This document shows positions 35,885 to 45,131 of a DNA stretch of 64,000 nt, piece by piece (position 1 is the stretch's first letter; each line of letters begins with the position of its first letter). Made by a program: the position numbers and the translations under genes. The notes under the pieces are model-generated. The model made no database searches, had not been told where the DNA came from, and worked only from the letters and a program-made list of their open reading frames with translations. The stretch is from Burkholderiales bacterium (GTDB lineage Bacteria; Pseudomonadota; Gammaproteobacteria; Burkholderiales; Burkholderiaceae_E), in contig JAPLQE010000066.1 of NCBI GenBank assembly GCA_026399835.1, positions 124,001-188,000 on the forward strand, read 5' to 3'.

Positions 35885-37323
35885 AGGTCTTCAGCGCCAC
35901 CCTCGCCACCGAGACCAACACCTTCGCGCCGCTGCCCACCGGGCTCGACGCGTTCCGCGACCGCGGCTACTTCCCCGCCGGCACCCACCCCGACGCGCCG
36001 CAGCTCTTCACCGGCCCGCTGTGGGCCGCGCGGCTGCGCGCCGCGCAGCACGGCCTCGTGCTCGCCGAGGGGCTGTGCGCCTCGGCGATGCCCGCCGGCC
36101 CGACCACGCGCCTCGCGCACGAGACCCTGCGCGACGAACTCCTCGCCGACCTTCGCGCGGCGATGCCGGTGAACATCGTGCTGCTCGGGCTGCACGGCGC
36201 GATGGTCGCCGACGGCTGCGACGACTGCGAGGGCGACCTGCTGGCGCGGGTGCGCGCGATCGTCGGGCCGGCGGTGGTGGTCGGCGCCGAGCTCGACCCG
36301 CACACCCACCTCACCGACGCGATGGTCGCGAACGCCGACCTGCTGGTCGCCTTCCGCGAGTATCCGCACACCGACGCGCTCGAGCGCGGGCTGGAACTCG
36401 TCGACGCCTGCGTGCGCGTCGCGCGCGGCGAGATCCGCCCGGTGCCCGCCGTGTACGACACCGGCACGCTGCGCACCCTGCACACCTCGCGCGAGCCGAT
36501 GCGCGGCTTCGTCGACCGCACGAAGGCGATGGAGGGCCGCGACGGCATCGTGTCGATCTCCGCGATCCACGGGTTCCCGTGGGCCGACGTCGCCGAGCTC
36601 GGCACGAGGCTGCTGGTCTACGCCGATGGCGACGCGGCGCTCGCGCGCCGCACCGCCGACCGCCTGGGTGCCGAGCTGCGCACGGTCTGCGACGCGATGT
36701 GCACCAAGGGCCCGTCGATCGACGCGGCCCTCGACGACGCGCTGGCCGGCCCCGCCTGGCCGGTGGTGCTCGCCGACGGCGCCGACAACGCCGGCGGCGG
36801 CGCCCCGAGCGACGCCACCTTCGTGCTGCGCCGCCTGGTGGAACGCCGCGTCGAGGGCGCGGTGATCGGCCCGCTCTGGGATCCGGTGGCGGTGTCGATC
36901 GCGATGCAGGCGGGCGAGGGCGCCCGCATCGCGCTGCGCATCGGCGGCAAGGTGGCGCCGGTCTCGGGCGATCCGCTCGATGCGACCGTGGAGGTCCGGG
37001 CACTGAGGCGCGACGCGACCATGCCCGGCCTGTCGGGCAGCGTCGAGCCCCTCGGCGACTGCGCGCTGGTCGCGATCGGTGGCGTCGAGGTGCTGCTCAA
37101 CGCCCGTCGCACGCAGGGCTTCTCGACCGAGATGTTCACGCGGATGGGCGTCGACCTCGCGATGCGCCGCGTCGTCGTGACCAAGTCCTCGCAGCATTTC
37201 TTTGCGTCGTTCTCGCGGATCGCGGCGCGCACGATCTACGTGGACGCGCCGGGCACGCTGACCTCGGCCCTCACGACCCTGCCCTACCGCAAGGCCCGGC
37301 GGGCGGTGATCGAAGGCTACTGA
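35881..37323 (+). CDS. M81-family metallopeptidase (MlrC-like)
   Basis: Zinc peptidase family named after microcystinase C; most members are of unknown substrate and occur beside amidohydrolase or amino acid genes. 480 aa with the MlrC N- and C-terminal domains. Candidate metal ligands lie in GLHGAMVADGCDDCEGDLL, GAELDPHTHLTDAM and FREYPHTDA; the C-terminal domain contains DGADNAGGGAPSDATFVLR and TKSSQHFFASF. Coupled to the DauA-like gene: a peptidase or amidase acting on D-amino-acid-containing compounds is a reasonable guess. No signal peptide. Confidence 0.87.
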   Translation: MKVFSATLATETNTFAPLPTGLDAFRDRGYFPAGTHPDAPQLFTGPLWAARLRAAQHGLVLAEGLCASAMPAGPTTRLAHETLRDELLADLRAAMPVNIVLLGLHGAMVADGCDDCEGDLLARVRAIVGPAVVVGAELDPHTHLTDAMVANADLLVAFREYPHTDALERGLELVDACVRVARGEIRPVPAVYDTGTLRTLHTSREPMRGFVDRTKAMEGRDGIVSISAIHGFPWADVAELGTRLLVYADGDAALARRTADRLGAELRTVCDAMCTKGPSIDAALDDALAGPAWPVVLADGADNAGGGAPSDATFVLRRLVERRVEGAVIGPLWDPVAVSIAMQAGEGARIALRIGGKVAPVSGDPLDATVEVRALRRDATMPGLSGSVEPLGDCALVAIGGVEVLLNARRTQGFSTEMFTRMGVDLAMRRVVVTKSSQHFFASFSRIAARTIYVDAPGTLTSALTTLPYRKARRAVIEGY

Positions 37324-37351
37324 GCGCGGCCGGCGGCCGTGGATCCGCGAC

Positions 37352-37380
37352 TTGCGGCGTCCGGCCGATCCGGCTAGAGT
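37352..37380 (+). promoter_or_regulatory. aroG leader promoter
   Basis: TTGCGG (37352-37357) and TAGAGT (37375-37380) with an ideal 17-bp spacer. Transcription would start near 37387, only about 3 nt before the leader-peptide ATG, so the leader peptide would be read from an almost leaderless message. This is one of the better-spaced sigma70 promoters in the window. Confidence 0.7.
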
Positions 37381-37389
37381 GCTTCCACC

Positions 37390-37473
37390 ATGCCGCGCAT
37401 CTGGTTTTACGCGTTCTTCTTTTTCGGCTTTCCGCCCGCTGGCGGACTGAGTCGGGAGCGCGCGCAAGCCTAG
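37390..37473 (+). CDS. Aromatic-rich leader peptide of the aroG attenuator (27 aa)
   Basis: ATG at 37390, stop TAG at 37471-37473. Residues 5-14 are W-F-Y-A-F-F-F-F-G-F: six Phe, one Trp and one Tyr in ten codons, all the aromatic amino acids made from the pathway that the downstream gene begins. The rest (PPAGGLSRERAQA) is ordinary. The codon block ends exactly where the first arm of the attenuator begins. The peptide itself probably has no function; ribosome stalling at the aromatic codons is the signal, as in pheL of enteric bacteria. Confidence 0.88.
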   Translation: MPRIWFYAFFFFGFPPAGGLSRERAQA

Positions 37474-37529
37474 CAGCACACAGCACCCGAACAGAACCGC
37501 CAGCCCGAGAGGCCTGGCGGTTTTTGTTT
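37431..37529 (+). terminator. aroG attenuator: pause, antiterminator and intrinsic terminator hairpins
   Basis: Four segments can pair in exclusive ways. 1:2 is TCCGCC (37431-37436) with GGCGGA (37441-37446). 2:3 is GCTGGCGG (37438-37445) with CCGCCAGC (37497-37504), a perfect 8-bp antiterminator. 3:4 is AACCGCCAG (37495-37503) with CTGGCGGTT (37514-37522), followed by TTTTTGTTT, an intrinsic terminator 49 bp upstream of aroG. A ribosome stalled on the Phe codons would cover segment 1 and free 2 to pair with 3, allowing read-through; fast translation, or none, favours 3:4 and termination. Confidence 0.88.
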
Positions 37530-37577
37530 CTGGGGCCGGCACCGAACGACACAGGGAACGGGAACGAGGATCCACCG

Positions 37578-38648
37578 ATGAACGCCCAGCACGCCACCGA
37601 CGACGTCCGAATCCGCGCGATGAAGGAGCTCTCGCCGCCTTCGCACCTGATCCGCGAGTTCCCGCTGCGCGAGCGCCCGGCGCAGCTCGTCTACGAGACC
37701 CGGCAGTCGATCCACCGGATCCTGCACGGCATGGACGACCGGCTGCTGGTGGTGGTCGGCCCCTGCTCGATCCACGACACGAAGGCTGCGATGGAGTACG
37801 CCCGCCGCCTGGCCGGCGAGCGCGAGCGCCTCAAGGACCGGCTCGAGATCGTGATGCGCGTGTACTTCGAGAAGCCGCGTACCACGGTCGGCTGGAAGGG
37901 CCTGATCAACGACCCCGGCCTGGACAACAGCTTCGACATCAACCGCGGCCTGCGCCTGGCGCGCGAGCTGCTGGTCGAGATCAATGAGCTCGACCTGCCT
38001 GCGGGCACCGAGTTCCTCGACATGATCACGCCGCAGTACGTCGCCGACCTGATCTCCTGGGGTGCGATCGGCGCGCGCACCACCGAGTCGCAGGTGCATC
38101 GCGAGCTGGCCTCGGGGCTGTCCTGCCCGGTCGGCTTCAAGAACGGCACCGACGGCAACGTGCGGATCGCGCTCGACGCGATCAAGGCCGCCTCGCAGCC
38201 GCACCACTTCCTGTCGGTCACCAAGGGCGGTCACTCGGCGATCGTCTCGACCAACGGCAACGAGGACTGCCACCTGATCCTGCGCGGCGGCAAGGCGCCC
38301 AACTACGACCGCGCCAGCATCGACGCGGCCTGCCGCGAGGCCGGCTCCGCGGCGCTCGCCTGCCGGCTGATGGTCGACGCCAGCCACGGCAACAGCCAGA
38401 AGAAGCACGAGAACCAGCTCGCGGTCGCGCGCGACCTCGCCGAGCAGCTCGCCGACGGCGAGTCGCGGGTCTTCGGCGTGATGCTCGAGAGTCATCTGGT
38501 CGCGGGCCGGCAGGACCTGCAGGTCGGGCGGCCGCTCGCCTACGGGCAGAGCGTCACCGATGCCTGCCTGGGCTGGGAGGACACGATCGCGGCGATCGAC
38601 ACGCTCGCCGAGGGCGTCGCCGAGCGGCGGGTCGCGCTGGCGAACTGA
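37578..38648 (+). CDS. aroG: 3-deoxy-7-phosphoheptulonate (DAHP) synthase, class I AroF/G/H type
   Basis: First committed step of aromatic amino acid synthesis: condenses phosphoenolpyruvate and erythrose 4-phosphate. 356 aa, complete, with family blocks VVVGPCSIHDTKAAMEYA, VYFEKPRTTVGWKGLINDP, ISWGAIGARTTESQVHRELA, GLSCPVGFKNGTDGN, ILRGGKAPNY, DASHGNSQKKHENQ and GVMLESHLVAG. These carry the PEP-binding Arg/Lys and the metal Cys, His, Glu and Asp. GAGGA (37566-37570) precedes ATG 37578. Transcription is predicted to be attenuated through the Phe/Tyr/Trp-rich leader peptide upstream. Which amino acid also inhibits the enzyme cannot be read with confidence. Confidence 0.96.
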   Translation: MNAQHATDDVRIRAMKELSPPSHLIREFPLRERPAQLVYETRQSIHRILHGMDDRLLVVVGPCSIHDTKAAMEYARRLAGERERLKDRLEIVMRVYFEKPRTTVGWKGLINDPGLDNSFDINRGLRLARELLVEINELDLPAGTEFLDMITPQYVADLISWGAIGARTTESQVHRELASGLSCPVGFKNGTDGNVRIALDAIKAASQPHHFLSVTKGGHSAIVSTNGNEDCHLILRGGKAPNYDRASIDAACREAGSAALACRLMVDASHGNSQKKHENQLAVARDLAEQLADGESRVFGVMLESHLVAGRQDLQVGRPLAYGQSVTDACLGWEDTIAAIDTLAEGVAERRVALAN

Positions 38649-38757
38649 GGGCGCGGTACGGCGCACGCGCGAGCGACTGCATCACAGGCCGTCGCGGGCT
38701 CGTCGGGCGCGGCTGCCCGTTCGTCGGATCGCCCGCCGCAGCCGATCGGATGCCGCA

Positions 38758-38804
38758 ATTCGAAGGGATCGTGCGCCTGAAGCCCATGCTATAACCGATT
38801 CGAA
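38758..38804. promoter_or_regulatory. Possible promoter and paired ATTCGAA sites before the cNMP-binding gene
   Basis: TATAAC (38790-38795) is a plausible -10 about 30 bp before the ATG at 38822. ATTCGAA occurs at 38758-38764 and again at 38798-38804, 40 bp apart and flanking the -10; the TTCGAA core is itself palindromic. Paired sites in this position could bind a regulator, but two copies of a 7-mer are weak evidence. Confidence 0.3.
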
Positions 38805-38821
38805 CCAACACGGAGGACGCC

Positions 38822-39412
38822 ATGGAGGCATCCACGCTCAGGTCCCCCGGGGGCCCCGCCCGCCCCGAGACCGCGATCCGGCAGACGCCGCACGAGCGCC
38901 TGAGCGCCATCGGCCTGCGCCCGATCGGCCGGGCGAGCGAGTTCGCCGACGACATCCACGGGCTGATGGCCAAGACCCCGCTGTTCTCGGGCCTGGACCT
39001 CGAAGAGACCCGCAAGCTCGGGGCCTTCATGTACGTCTACGAGGCCCCGGCCGGCGTCACCATCATCTCCGAGGGCGAGACCGGCGACTTCATGATGCTG
39101 CTGATGGGCGGCATGGTCGACGTGCTGCGCCGCAACCGCTACAACTTCCCGTCGCGGATCGCGGTCGCCCACTCGGGCCACGCGCTCGGCGAGATGTCGA
39201 TGTTCGACGGCGAGCCGCGCTTCGCGTCCTGCGTGACGATCGAGCCCTCGCGGATCGCGGTCCTCACCCGCGACGCGATGCTGCTGGTCCTGCACGACGA
39301 GCCGCGGCTCGGCAGCAAGATCCTGCTGAAGCTGGTGCAGCTGCTCTCCGACCGGCTTCGCCAGACCAGCGCGAAGCTGGTGTCCTACCTCGAGGCCTCG
39401 CGCGAGGCCTGA
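38822..39412 (+). CDS. Cyclic-nucleotide-binding domain protein without DNA-binding domain
   Basis: 196 aa. Residues about 50-185 form a CRP-type cNMP-binding barrel: TPLFSGLDLEETRKLGAFMY, AGVTIISEGETGDFMMLLM and the phosphate-binding cassette LGEMSMFDGEPRFASC (the Arg is present). A C-terminal helix (LRQTSAKLVSYLEAS) follows where CRP would carry a helix-turn-helix; none is present. The N-terminal about 40 residues are disordered. GGAGGA lies just upstream of the ATG. It is probably a stand-alone nucleotide sensor whose partner is unknown. It precedes the sigma54 activator gene on the same strand by 175 bp. Confidence 0.85.
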   Translation: MEASTLRSPGGPARPETAIRQTPHERLSAIGLRPIGRASEFADDIHGLMAKTPLFSGLDLEETRKLGAFMYVYEAPAGVTIISEGETGDFMMLLMGGMVDVLRRNRYNFPSRIAVAHSGHALGEMSMFDGEPRFASCVTIEPSRIAVLTRDAMLLVLHDEPRLGSKILLKLVQLLSDRLRQTSAKLVSYLEASREA

Positions 39413-39524
39413 GCGTCCTCGACCTGCGGGTCGATCCCCGGCGGTGCCGGCGGGTGCCACCCCCCGCGGCGCGCACCCTTCCGCGCACCATCCGGCGGCG
39501 CGAAGCGCCTCGCCACGGGGCGCC

Positions 39525-39541
39525 GTGGACACTTTGTTCAC
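39525..39541. promoter_or_regulatory. 17-bp inverted repeat at the sigma54 activator promoter
   Basis: GTGGACACTTTGTTCAC: arms GTGnACA and TGTnCAC around CTT. It has the same 17-bp geometry and right half-site (GTTCAC) as the repeat at 46296-46312 upstream of the cyn operon. Here it abuts the -24 element (3 bp away), a position better suited to autorepression than to activation. Confidence 0.5.
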
Positions 39542-39542
39542 C

Positions 39543-39558
39543 CGGCATCGACTTTGCT
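39543..39558 (+). promoter_or_regulatory. Candidate sigma54 (-24/-12) promoter of the activator gene
   Basis: CGGCATCGACTTTGCT matches 9 of 12 defined positions of TGGCACGNNNNTTGCW with the essential GG and GC exactly 12 bp apart (39544-45 and 39556-57). Initiation near 39569 leaves room for the GAGGAGA ribosome-binding site (39577-39583) before ATG 39588. It suggests that the activator may be autoregulated. Confidence 0.5.
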
Positions 39559-39587
39559 TGGGCTCGGTCTCCCCCCGAGGAGACACG

Positions 39588-41219
<1,632 letters not shown>

Positions 41220-41252
41220 GCTCGCGGCGTCTGTTCACATTCCGTTCGCAGG

Positions 41253-41269
41253 CTGTCCAATTTGTGCGG
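41253..41269. promoter_or_regulatory. Possible activator site upstream of the OsmC operon
   Basis: CTGTCCAATTTGTGCGG has a CCAATTTGT core that is partly palindromic and shares TG-CCAAT with the repeat at 46296. A separate TGTTCACATT at 41232-41241 repeats the right half of that same site. Centred about 145 bp upstream of the predicted start, it is in the range for sigma54 enhancers. Match quality is modest. Confidence 0.3.
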
Positions 41270-41379
41270 CGCACGGTCGGGTCCGGCCGGCTGTCCGGGC
41301 ACGCCTGCGGACGGCCGGCAGGCGCGCGAGGCCGACGCGGTGCGGATCTCGCACGCGGGGCAGGTGCCGGGCACGCAGG

Positions 41380-41395
41380 TGGCACGGCGATTGCA
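41380..41395 (+). promoter_or_regulatory. Perfect sigma54 promoter of the OsmC operon
   Basis: TGGCACGGCGATTGCA matches every defined position of the -24/-12 consensus TGGCACGNNNNTTGCW. Predicted start near 41406, 28 bp before the ATG at 41434. The adjacent upstream gene encodes a sigma54 activator, so cis and trans elements are side by side. Confidence 0.9.
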
Positions 41396-41433
41396 GTGGT
41401 GTGGCCATCCAACCCCACGCTAGGACGTTCGCC

Positions 41434-41982
41434 ATGGCTGCAGTGCCGCAAACGGTGGTCGAGACCACCTGGGTCAAACCGATCGACGCGACCGGCCTCG
41501 CGGCCTTCGCCGAGAAGGGCCGCAACAACCCCGAATCGCGCGGCACGGTCAGGAGCCGCACGGTCTACGACGGCCAGTTCCGCTCGCTGACCTATGTCGG
41601 CGCGCACACCCCGGTGGTGGTGGACGAGCCGCCGCACCTGTTCGGCCAGGACACCGCGCCCGCGCCGTCCGAGATCCTGCTGTCGGCGCTCGGCGGCTGC
41701 CTGTGCGTCGGCATCCATGCCGTCGCCACGCACAAGGGCGTGAACATCTCGAAGATGGAGGTGCTGCTCGAGGGCGACATCGGCAACCCGGCCGCCTGGG
41801 GCGCGGGCGGCGCGCAGAAGGCGCCGCACCAGATGGGTTTCCAGGCCGTGCGCGCCAAGGTGATCCTCGAGGCCGACGCGCCGCGCGAGCTGCTCGCCGA
41901 GATCGTCCGCGAGGCCGACTACGCCTCGCCGATGGCCAACTGCTTCCGCAACCCGATCCCGACCGACGTCGCGCTGGTCTGA
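41434..41982 (+). CDS. OsmC/Ohr-family protein
   Basis: Probable thiol-dependent peroxidase fold. 182 aa: GRNNPESRGTVRSRTVYDGQ, HTPVVVDEPPHLFGQDTAPA, SEILLSALGGCLCVGIHAVA and the C-terminal DYASPMANCFRNPIP. The two Cys of the family correspond to the Cys pair in GGCLCVG (or one of them) and the Cys in MANCFRNP. Members of this OsmC subgroup often sit beside flavin enzymes rather than act as general peroxidases. ATG 41434 has AGGA 8 bp upstream. First gene of a four-gene operon behind a perfect sigma54 promoter. Confidence 0.88.
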   Translation: MAAVPQTVVETTWVKPIDATGLAAFAEKGRNNPESRGTVRSRTVYDGQFRSLTYVGAHTPVVVDEPPHLFGQDTAPAPSEILLSALGGCLCVGIHAVATHKGVNISKMEVLLEGDIGNPAAWGAGGAQKAPHQMGFQAVRAKVILEADAPRELLAEIVREADYASPMANCFRNPIPTDVALV

Positions 41983-42001
41983 GGACCGGGAAGGACACGC
42001 C

Positions 42002-43141
42002 ATGGGTGCCATCGACACCGAACTCGCCTGCATCGACCCGGCCGCGCTGGCCGCGGCGGTCACGCGCGAGCTCGACCCGCTGGTCGGCCGCATCGACCGC
42101 GGCCTGTATCCGGGCGACGCGCTGCGTGCGCTGGGCGCACAGGGTGCGTTCCGCCACCACCTCGCCACGCAGCGCCCCGACGGGCGTCGTGACGTGGCGG
42201 GCGCGATCGACGCGCTCGCCGCGATCGGCCGCAGCTGCGGCTCGAGCGCGTTCATGGGCTGGTGCCAGGACGCCTGTGCCTGGTATGTCGAGCAGGGCGC
42301 CTCCGACACGCTGCGGCGCGAGCTGCTGCCGCGGCTGGCGAGCGGCGAGGTGCTCGGCGGCACCGGCATGTCCAACCCGATGAAGTACTTCGCGTCGATC
42401 GAGCGGCTCGCGCTGCAGGGCACGCGGGTGCCCGGCGGCTGGCGGGTCTCCGGCCGGCTGCCCTGGGTGTCGAACCTCGGGCCCGACCATGTGTTCGGCA
42501 CCGCGTTCATGCCGCTCGGGCCGGATGGTGCGCCGCGCACCGGGGCCGGCGTCGAGGTGATGGCGCTGGTGCGCTGCGACTGGCCCGGCGTGACGATGAC
42601 CGAGGTGCCGCCCTTTCTCGCGATGGACGGCACCGGCACCTACGGGCTGGCCTTCGACGGGGTCTTCGTGCCCGACGACCACGTGCTCGCCGACCCGATC
42701 GGCCCGTGGCTCAAGCGCATCCGCAACGGCTTCGTGCTGATGCAGGTCGGCATCGGTGCCGGCATCGTCGAGGGCTGCGTCGAGCTGATGCGCGAGTCGA
42801 ACCTTCGGCTCGGCCACGTCAACGCCTTCCTCGAGGACGGCCCCGACCAGATCGAGGACGAGCTCGGTGCCCTGCACGATCGCGTCGCGGTGCTCGCCGA
42901 GGCGGTGCTCGATCCGGCGGATGCGCGCTTCGCCGAAGTGCTGACCGCACGGCTCATGGCCTCCGAGCTCACGCTGCGCGCCACGCAGTCGGCGATGCTG
43001 CACACCGGCGCCGGCGGCTATTCGCTCGCGTCGCCCGCGCAGCGCCGGCTGCGCGAGGGCTACTTCGTCGCGATCGTCACGCCCGCGATCAAGCACCTGC
43101 GCAAGGAGCTCGACCGGCTGATGCGCGCGGGCGTGCGATGA
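42002..43141 (+). CDS. Acyl-CoA-dehydrogenase-fold flavoprotein
   Basis: 379 aa, alpha-beta-alpha acyl-CoA dehydrogenase fold: helical N-terminus (ALRALGAQGAFRHHLATQRP, AIGRSCGSSAFMGWCQDACA), the beta-domain region LGGTGMSNPMKYFASIERLA and WRVSGRLPWVSNLGPDHVFG, and a helical C-terminus (TLRATQSAMLHTGAGGYS). This superfamily includes both dehydrogenases and flavin-dependent oxygenases such as DszC and SfnB-like proteins of organosulfur metabolism; no CoA pocket or catalytic Glu can be assigned safely. It is followed by a rubredoxin reductase with a 4-bp overlap, suggesting the two exchange electrons. Confidence 0.85.
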   Translation: MGAIDTELACIDPAALAAAVTRELDPLVGRIDRGLYPGDALRALGAQGAFRHHLATQRPDGRRDVAGAIDALAAIGRSCGSSAFMGWCQDACAWYVEQGASDTLRRELLPRLASGEVLGGTGMSNPMKYFASIERLALQGTRVPGGWRVSGRLPWVSNLGPDHVFGTAFMPLGPDGAPRTGAGVEVMALVRCDWPGVTMTEVPPFLAMDGTGTYGLAFDGVFVPDDHVLADPIGPWLKRIRNGFVLMQVGIGAGIVEGCVELMRESNLRLGHVNAFLEDGPDQIEDELGALHDRVAVLAEAVLDPADARFAEVLTARLMASELTLRATQSAMLHTGAGGYSLASPAQRRLREGYFVAIVTPAIKHLRKELDRLMRAGVR

Positions 43142-44445
43142 GCGAGGCGACGCGGGCGCTCAAGCGCTGGCTGTGCGAGGCCTGCGGGCTCGTCTACGAC
43201 GAGGCCCGCGGCGACGCGGACAGCGGGCTGGCGCCCGGCACGCGCTTCGAGGACATCCCCGCGGACTGGTGCTGCCCGGTCTGCGGCGTGACCAAGGCCG
43301 ACTTCCGGCCGATCGATCCGGCGCCGCCGCGGCTGGGTGCCTCGGCCGCGGCGGCCCGTGCGCTGCGGCCGTCCGCGGATGGCGTGGTGGTGGTCGGTGC
43401 GGGCACCGCGGGCTGGTCGGTCGCACGCGCGTTGCGCGAGGCCGGCTGGAGCGGCCCGATCACGCTCGCCACCGCCTGTGACGGCACGCTGTACGCCAAG
43501 CCGATGCTGTCGGTCGCGCTCGCGCGCGGGCTCGACGCGCAGGCACTGGCCGAGCGCACCGGTGCCGAGCTCGCCGACGAGCTCGGCGTGCGGCTGCTCG
43601 CACACGCCTGGGCGCTCGAGCTCGACGTCGCCCGCGGCCGGGTGGTCACCACCCGCGGCACGGTGCGCGGCGCACACGTCGTGCTGGCGACCGGCGCGCG
43701 CGCGCGCCGTCCGGCGCTGCCGGGTGCGGGCGTGGCACGGCTGCTCTCGGTCAACGACCTCGCCGCGTACGCACGGTTGCGCGAGGCCTTCGAGGCGGCC
43801 CGCGTGCGAGCGCTCGCCGAGCGGCGTGCGCCGCGGCTGGTGATCGTCGGCGCGGGCCTGGTCGGCTGCGAGCTGGCCGACGACTTCGCCGGAGCCGGTG
43901 CCGAGGTGACGCTGATCGAAGCCCGCGCGCTGCCGCTCGCCGAGCGCCTCGATGCCGACACCGGCGCGCGGCTGCGCAATGCGCTGGCCACGCGCGGCGT
44001 ACGCTTCTCGGGCGGTGCCGCGGTCCGCGAGGTGCTGGTGCCGAGCGCTGCGGCCGCCGACGATGCGCAGGTCGGCCTGGTCTGGGATGCGGGCGGCGCC
44101 TCGCACGCTGGGCGCTTCGACCTCGGGCTGGTCGCCGCCGGCATCGAGCCGGAGCTTCGGCTCGCGCGTCGGGCCGGCCTGCCGCTCGCACGCGGCGTCG
44201 TCGTCGACGCACGGACGCTGTCGTGCGCCGACGGCCGCGTCTTCGCGCTCGGCGACTGCGCCGAGGTCGACGGCCGGCTCGGCTGCACCGTCGAGCCGAT
44301 CGGCCGCCAGGCGCGGACCATCGCGGGCGCCATCGTCGGCCGGCCCGAGCCCTACGTCGCGAGCGATCCGGTGTGGGTCGTGAAGACGCCGAGCCTGCCG
44401 CTGACGATCCGCCCTGCGCCCGCCGCCGACGCACGGTCCGCCTGA
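43138..44445 (+). CDS. Rubredoxin fused to FAD/NAD(P)-dependent rubredoxin reductase-like domain
   Basis: 435 aa fusion. Residues 9-57 are a rubredoxin: ligands C13, C16, C46 and C49 (LCEACGLVYDEARGD, DWCCPVCGVTKADF). Residues about 80-430 are a pyridine-nucleotide-disulfide-type reductase with two dinucleotide loops (VVVVGAGTAGWSVARAL and LVIVGAGLVGCELADDFAG) and the FAD end motif GRVFALGDCAEVDGRLG. It would transfer NAD(P)H electrons through FAD to the attached rubredoxin and on to a partner oxygenase or reductase, plausibly the preceding flavoprotein. ATG 43138 overlaps the previous stop (ATGA). Confidence 0.92.
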   Translation: MSEATRALKRWLCEACGLVYDEARGDADSGLAPGTRFEDIPADWCCPVCGVTKADFRPIDPAPPRLGASAAAARALRPSADGVVVVGAGTAGWSVARALREAGWSGPITLATACDGTLYAKPMLSVALARGLDAQALAERTGAELADELGVRLLAHAWALELDVARGRVVTTRGTVRGAHVVLATGARARRPALPGAGVARLLSVNDLAAYARLREAFEAARVRALAERRAPRLVIVGAGLVGCELADDFAGAGAEVTLIEARALPLAERLDADTGARLRNALATRGVRFSGGAAVREVLVPSAAAADDAQVGLVWDAGGASHAGRFDLGLVAAGIEPELRLARRAGLPLARGVVVDARTLSCADGRVFALGDCAEVDGRLGCTVEPIGRQARTIAGAIVGRPEPYVASDPVWVVKTPSLPLTIRPAPAADARSA

Positions 44446-44485
44446 CGGGCATGCAGCGGCGGTCATCGCCCCGAGGGGACCTGAA

Positions 44486-45109
44486 GTGACCGTCACGCGC
44501 GTGCTCCACGCATTCCCGCCCTCGGGCAACTGCCAGCGGGTGCGCGTCTTCCTGTCGATGCTCGGGCTGCCGTTCGAGGAGCGCCTGGTCGACATCCGGA
44601 GCGGCGCGCAACGCGAGCCGTCGTTCGTCGCGCTGAACCCCTCGGGCCTGGTGCCGGTGCTGGTGGAGGACGGCCGCGTGCTGCGCGACAGTCACGCGAT
44701 CCTGCTCTACCTCGCACGCGAGCACGGCGGCGAGCGCTGGTGGCCGCGGGATGCCTGGGCGCTCGGCGAGCGCATGCAGTGGATCGCCTTCTCGATGAAC
44801 GAGATCCACCACGGCCCGAACATGCTGCGCCGGCACCATCGGCTGGGCCTCGCGATCGACGTCGAGGCGACCACGCGGCGCACCCTCGACGCGATGGCGG
44901 TGCTGGAGGCGAGGCTCGCGATGCGCGAGTGGCTCGAGGGCGATGCGGTGTCGATCGCCGACATCGCCGTCTATCCGTACGTCGAGGCGCTGCCCGACGC
45001 GAAGCTGTCGCTTGAGCCGTGGCCCGCGGTCCGCGCATGGCTCGCGCGGATCTCGGCGCTGCCCGGCTGGCTGCCGATGCCCGGGCCGCAGCCGCGGCCC
45101 GCGCCCTGA
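44486..45109 (+). CDS. Glutathione S-transferase family protein
   Basis: 207 aa. Thioredoxin-fold N-domain: LHAFPPSGNCQRVRVFLSML with the Ser/Asn of PPSGN at the catalytic position, ALNPSGLVPVLVEDG and the glutathione-binding DSHAILLYLA. All-helical C-domain with GDAVSIADIAVYPY. GTG start at 44486 behind GAGGGGAC; 40 bp after the rubredoxin reductase, so the last gene of the sigma54-driven operon. Possible roles are glutathione conjugation or lysis of a reactive sulfur or nitrile intermediate. A long hairpin follows. Confidence 0.9.
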   Translation: MTVTRVLHAFPPSGNCQRVRVFLSMLGLPFEERLVDIRSGAQREPSFVALNPSGLVPVLVEDGRVLRDSHAILLYLAREHGGERWWPRDAWALGERMQWIAFSMNEIHHGPNMLRRHHRLGLAIDVEATTRRTLDAMAVLEARLAMREWLEGDAVSIADIAVYPYVEALPDAKLSLEPWPAVRAWLARISALPGWLPMPGPQPRPAP

Positions 45110-45131
45110 ACTCGCGGCCGACGGCCCGAAA

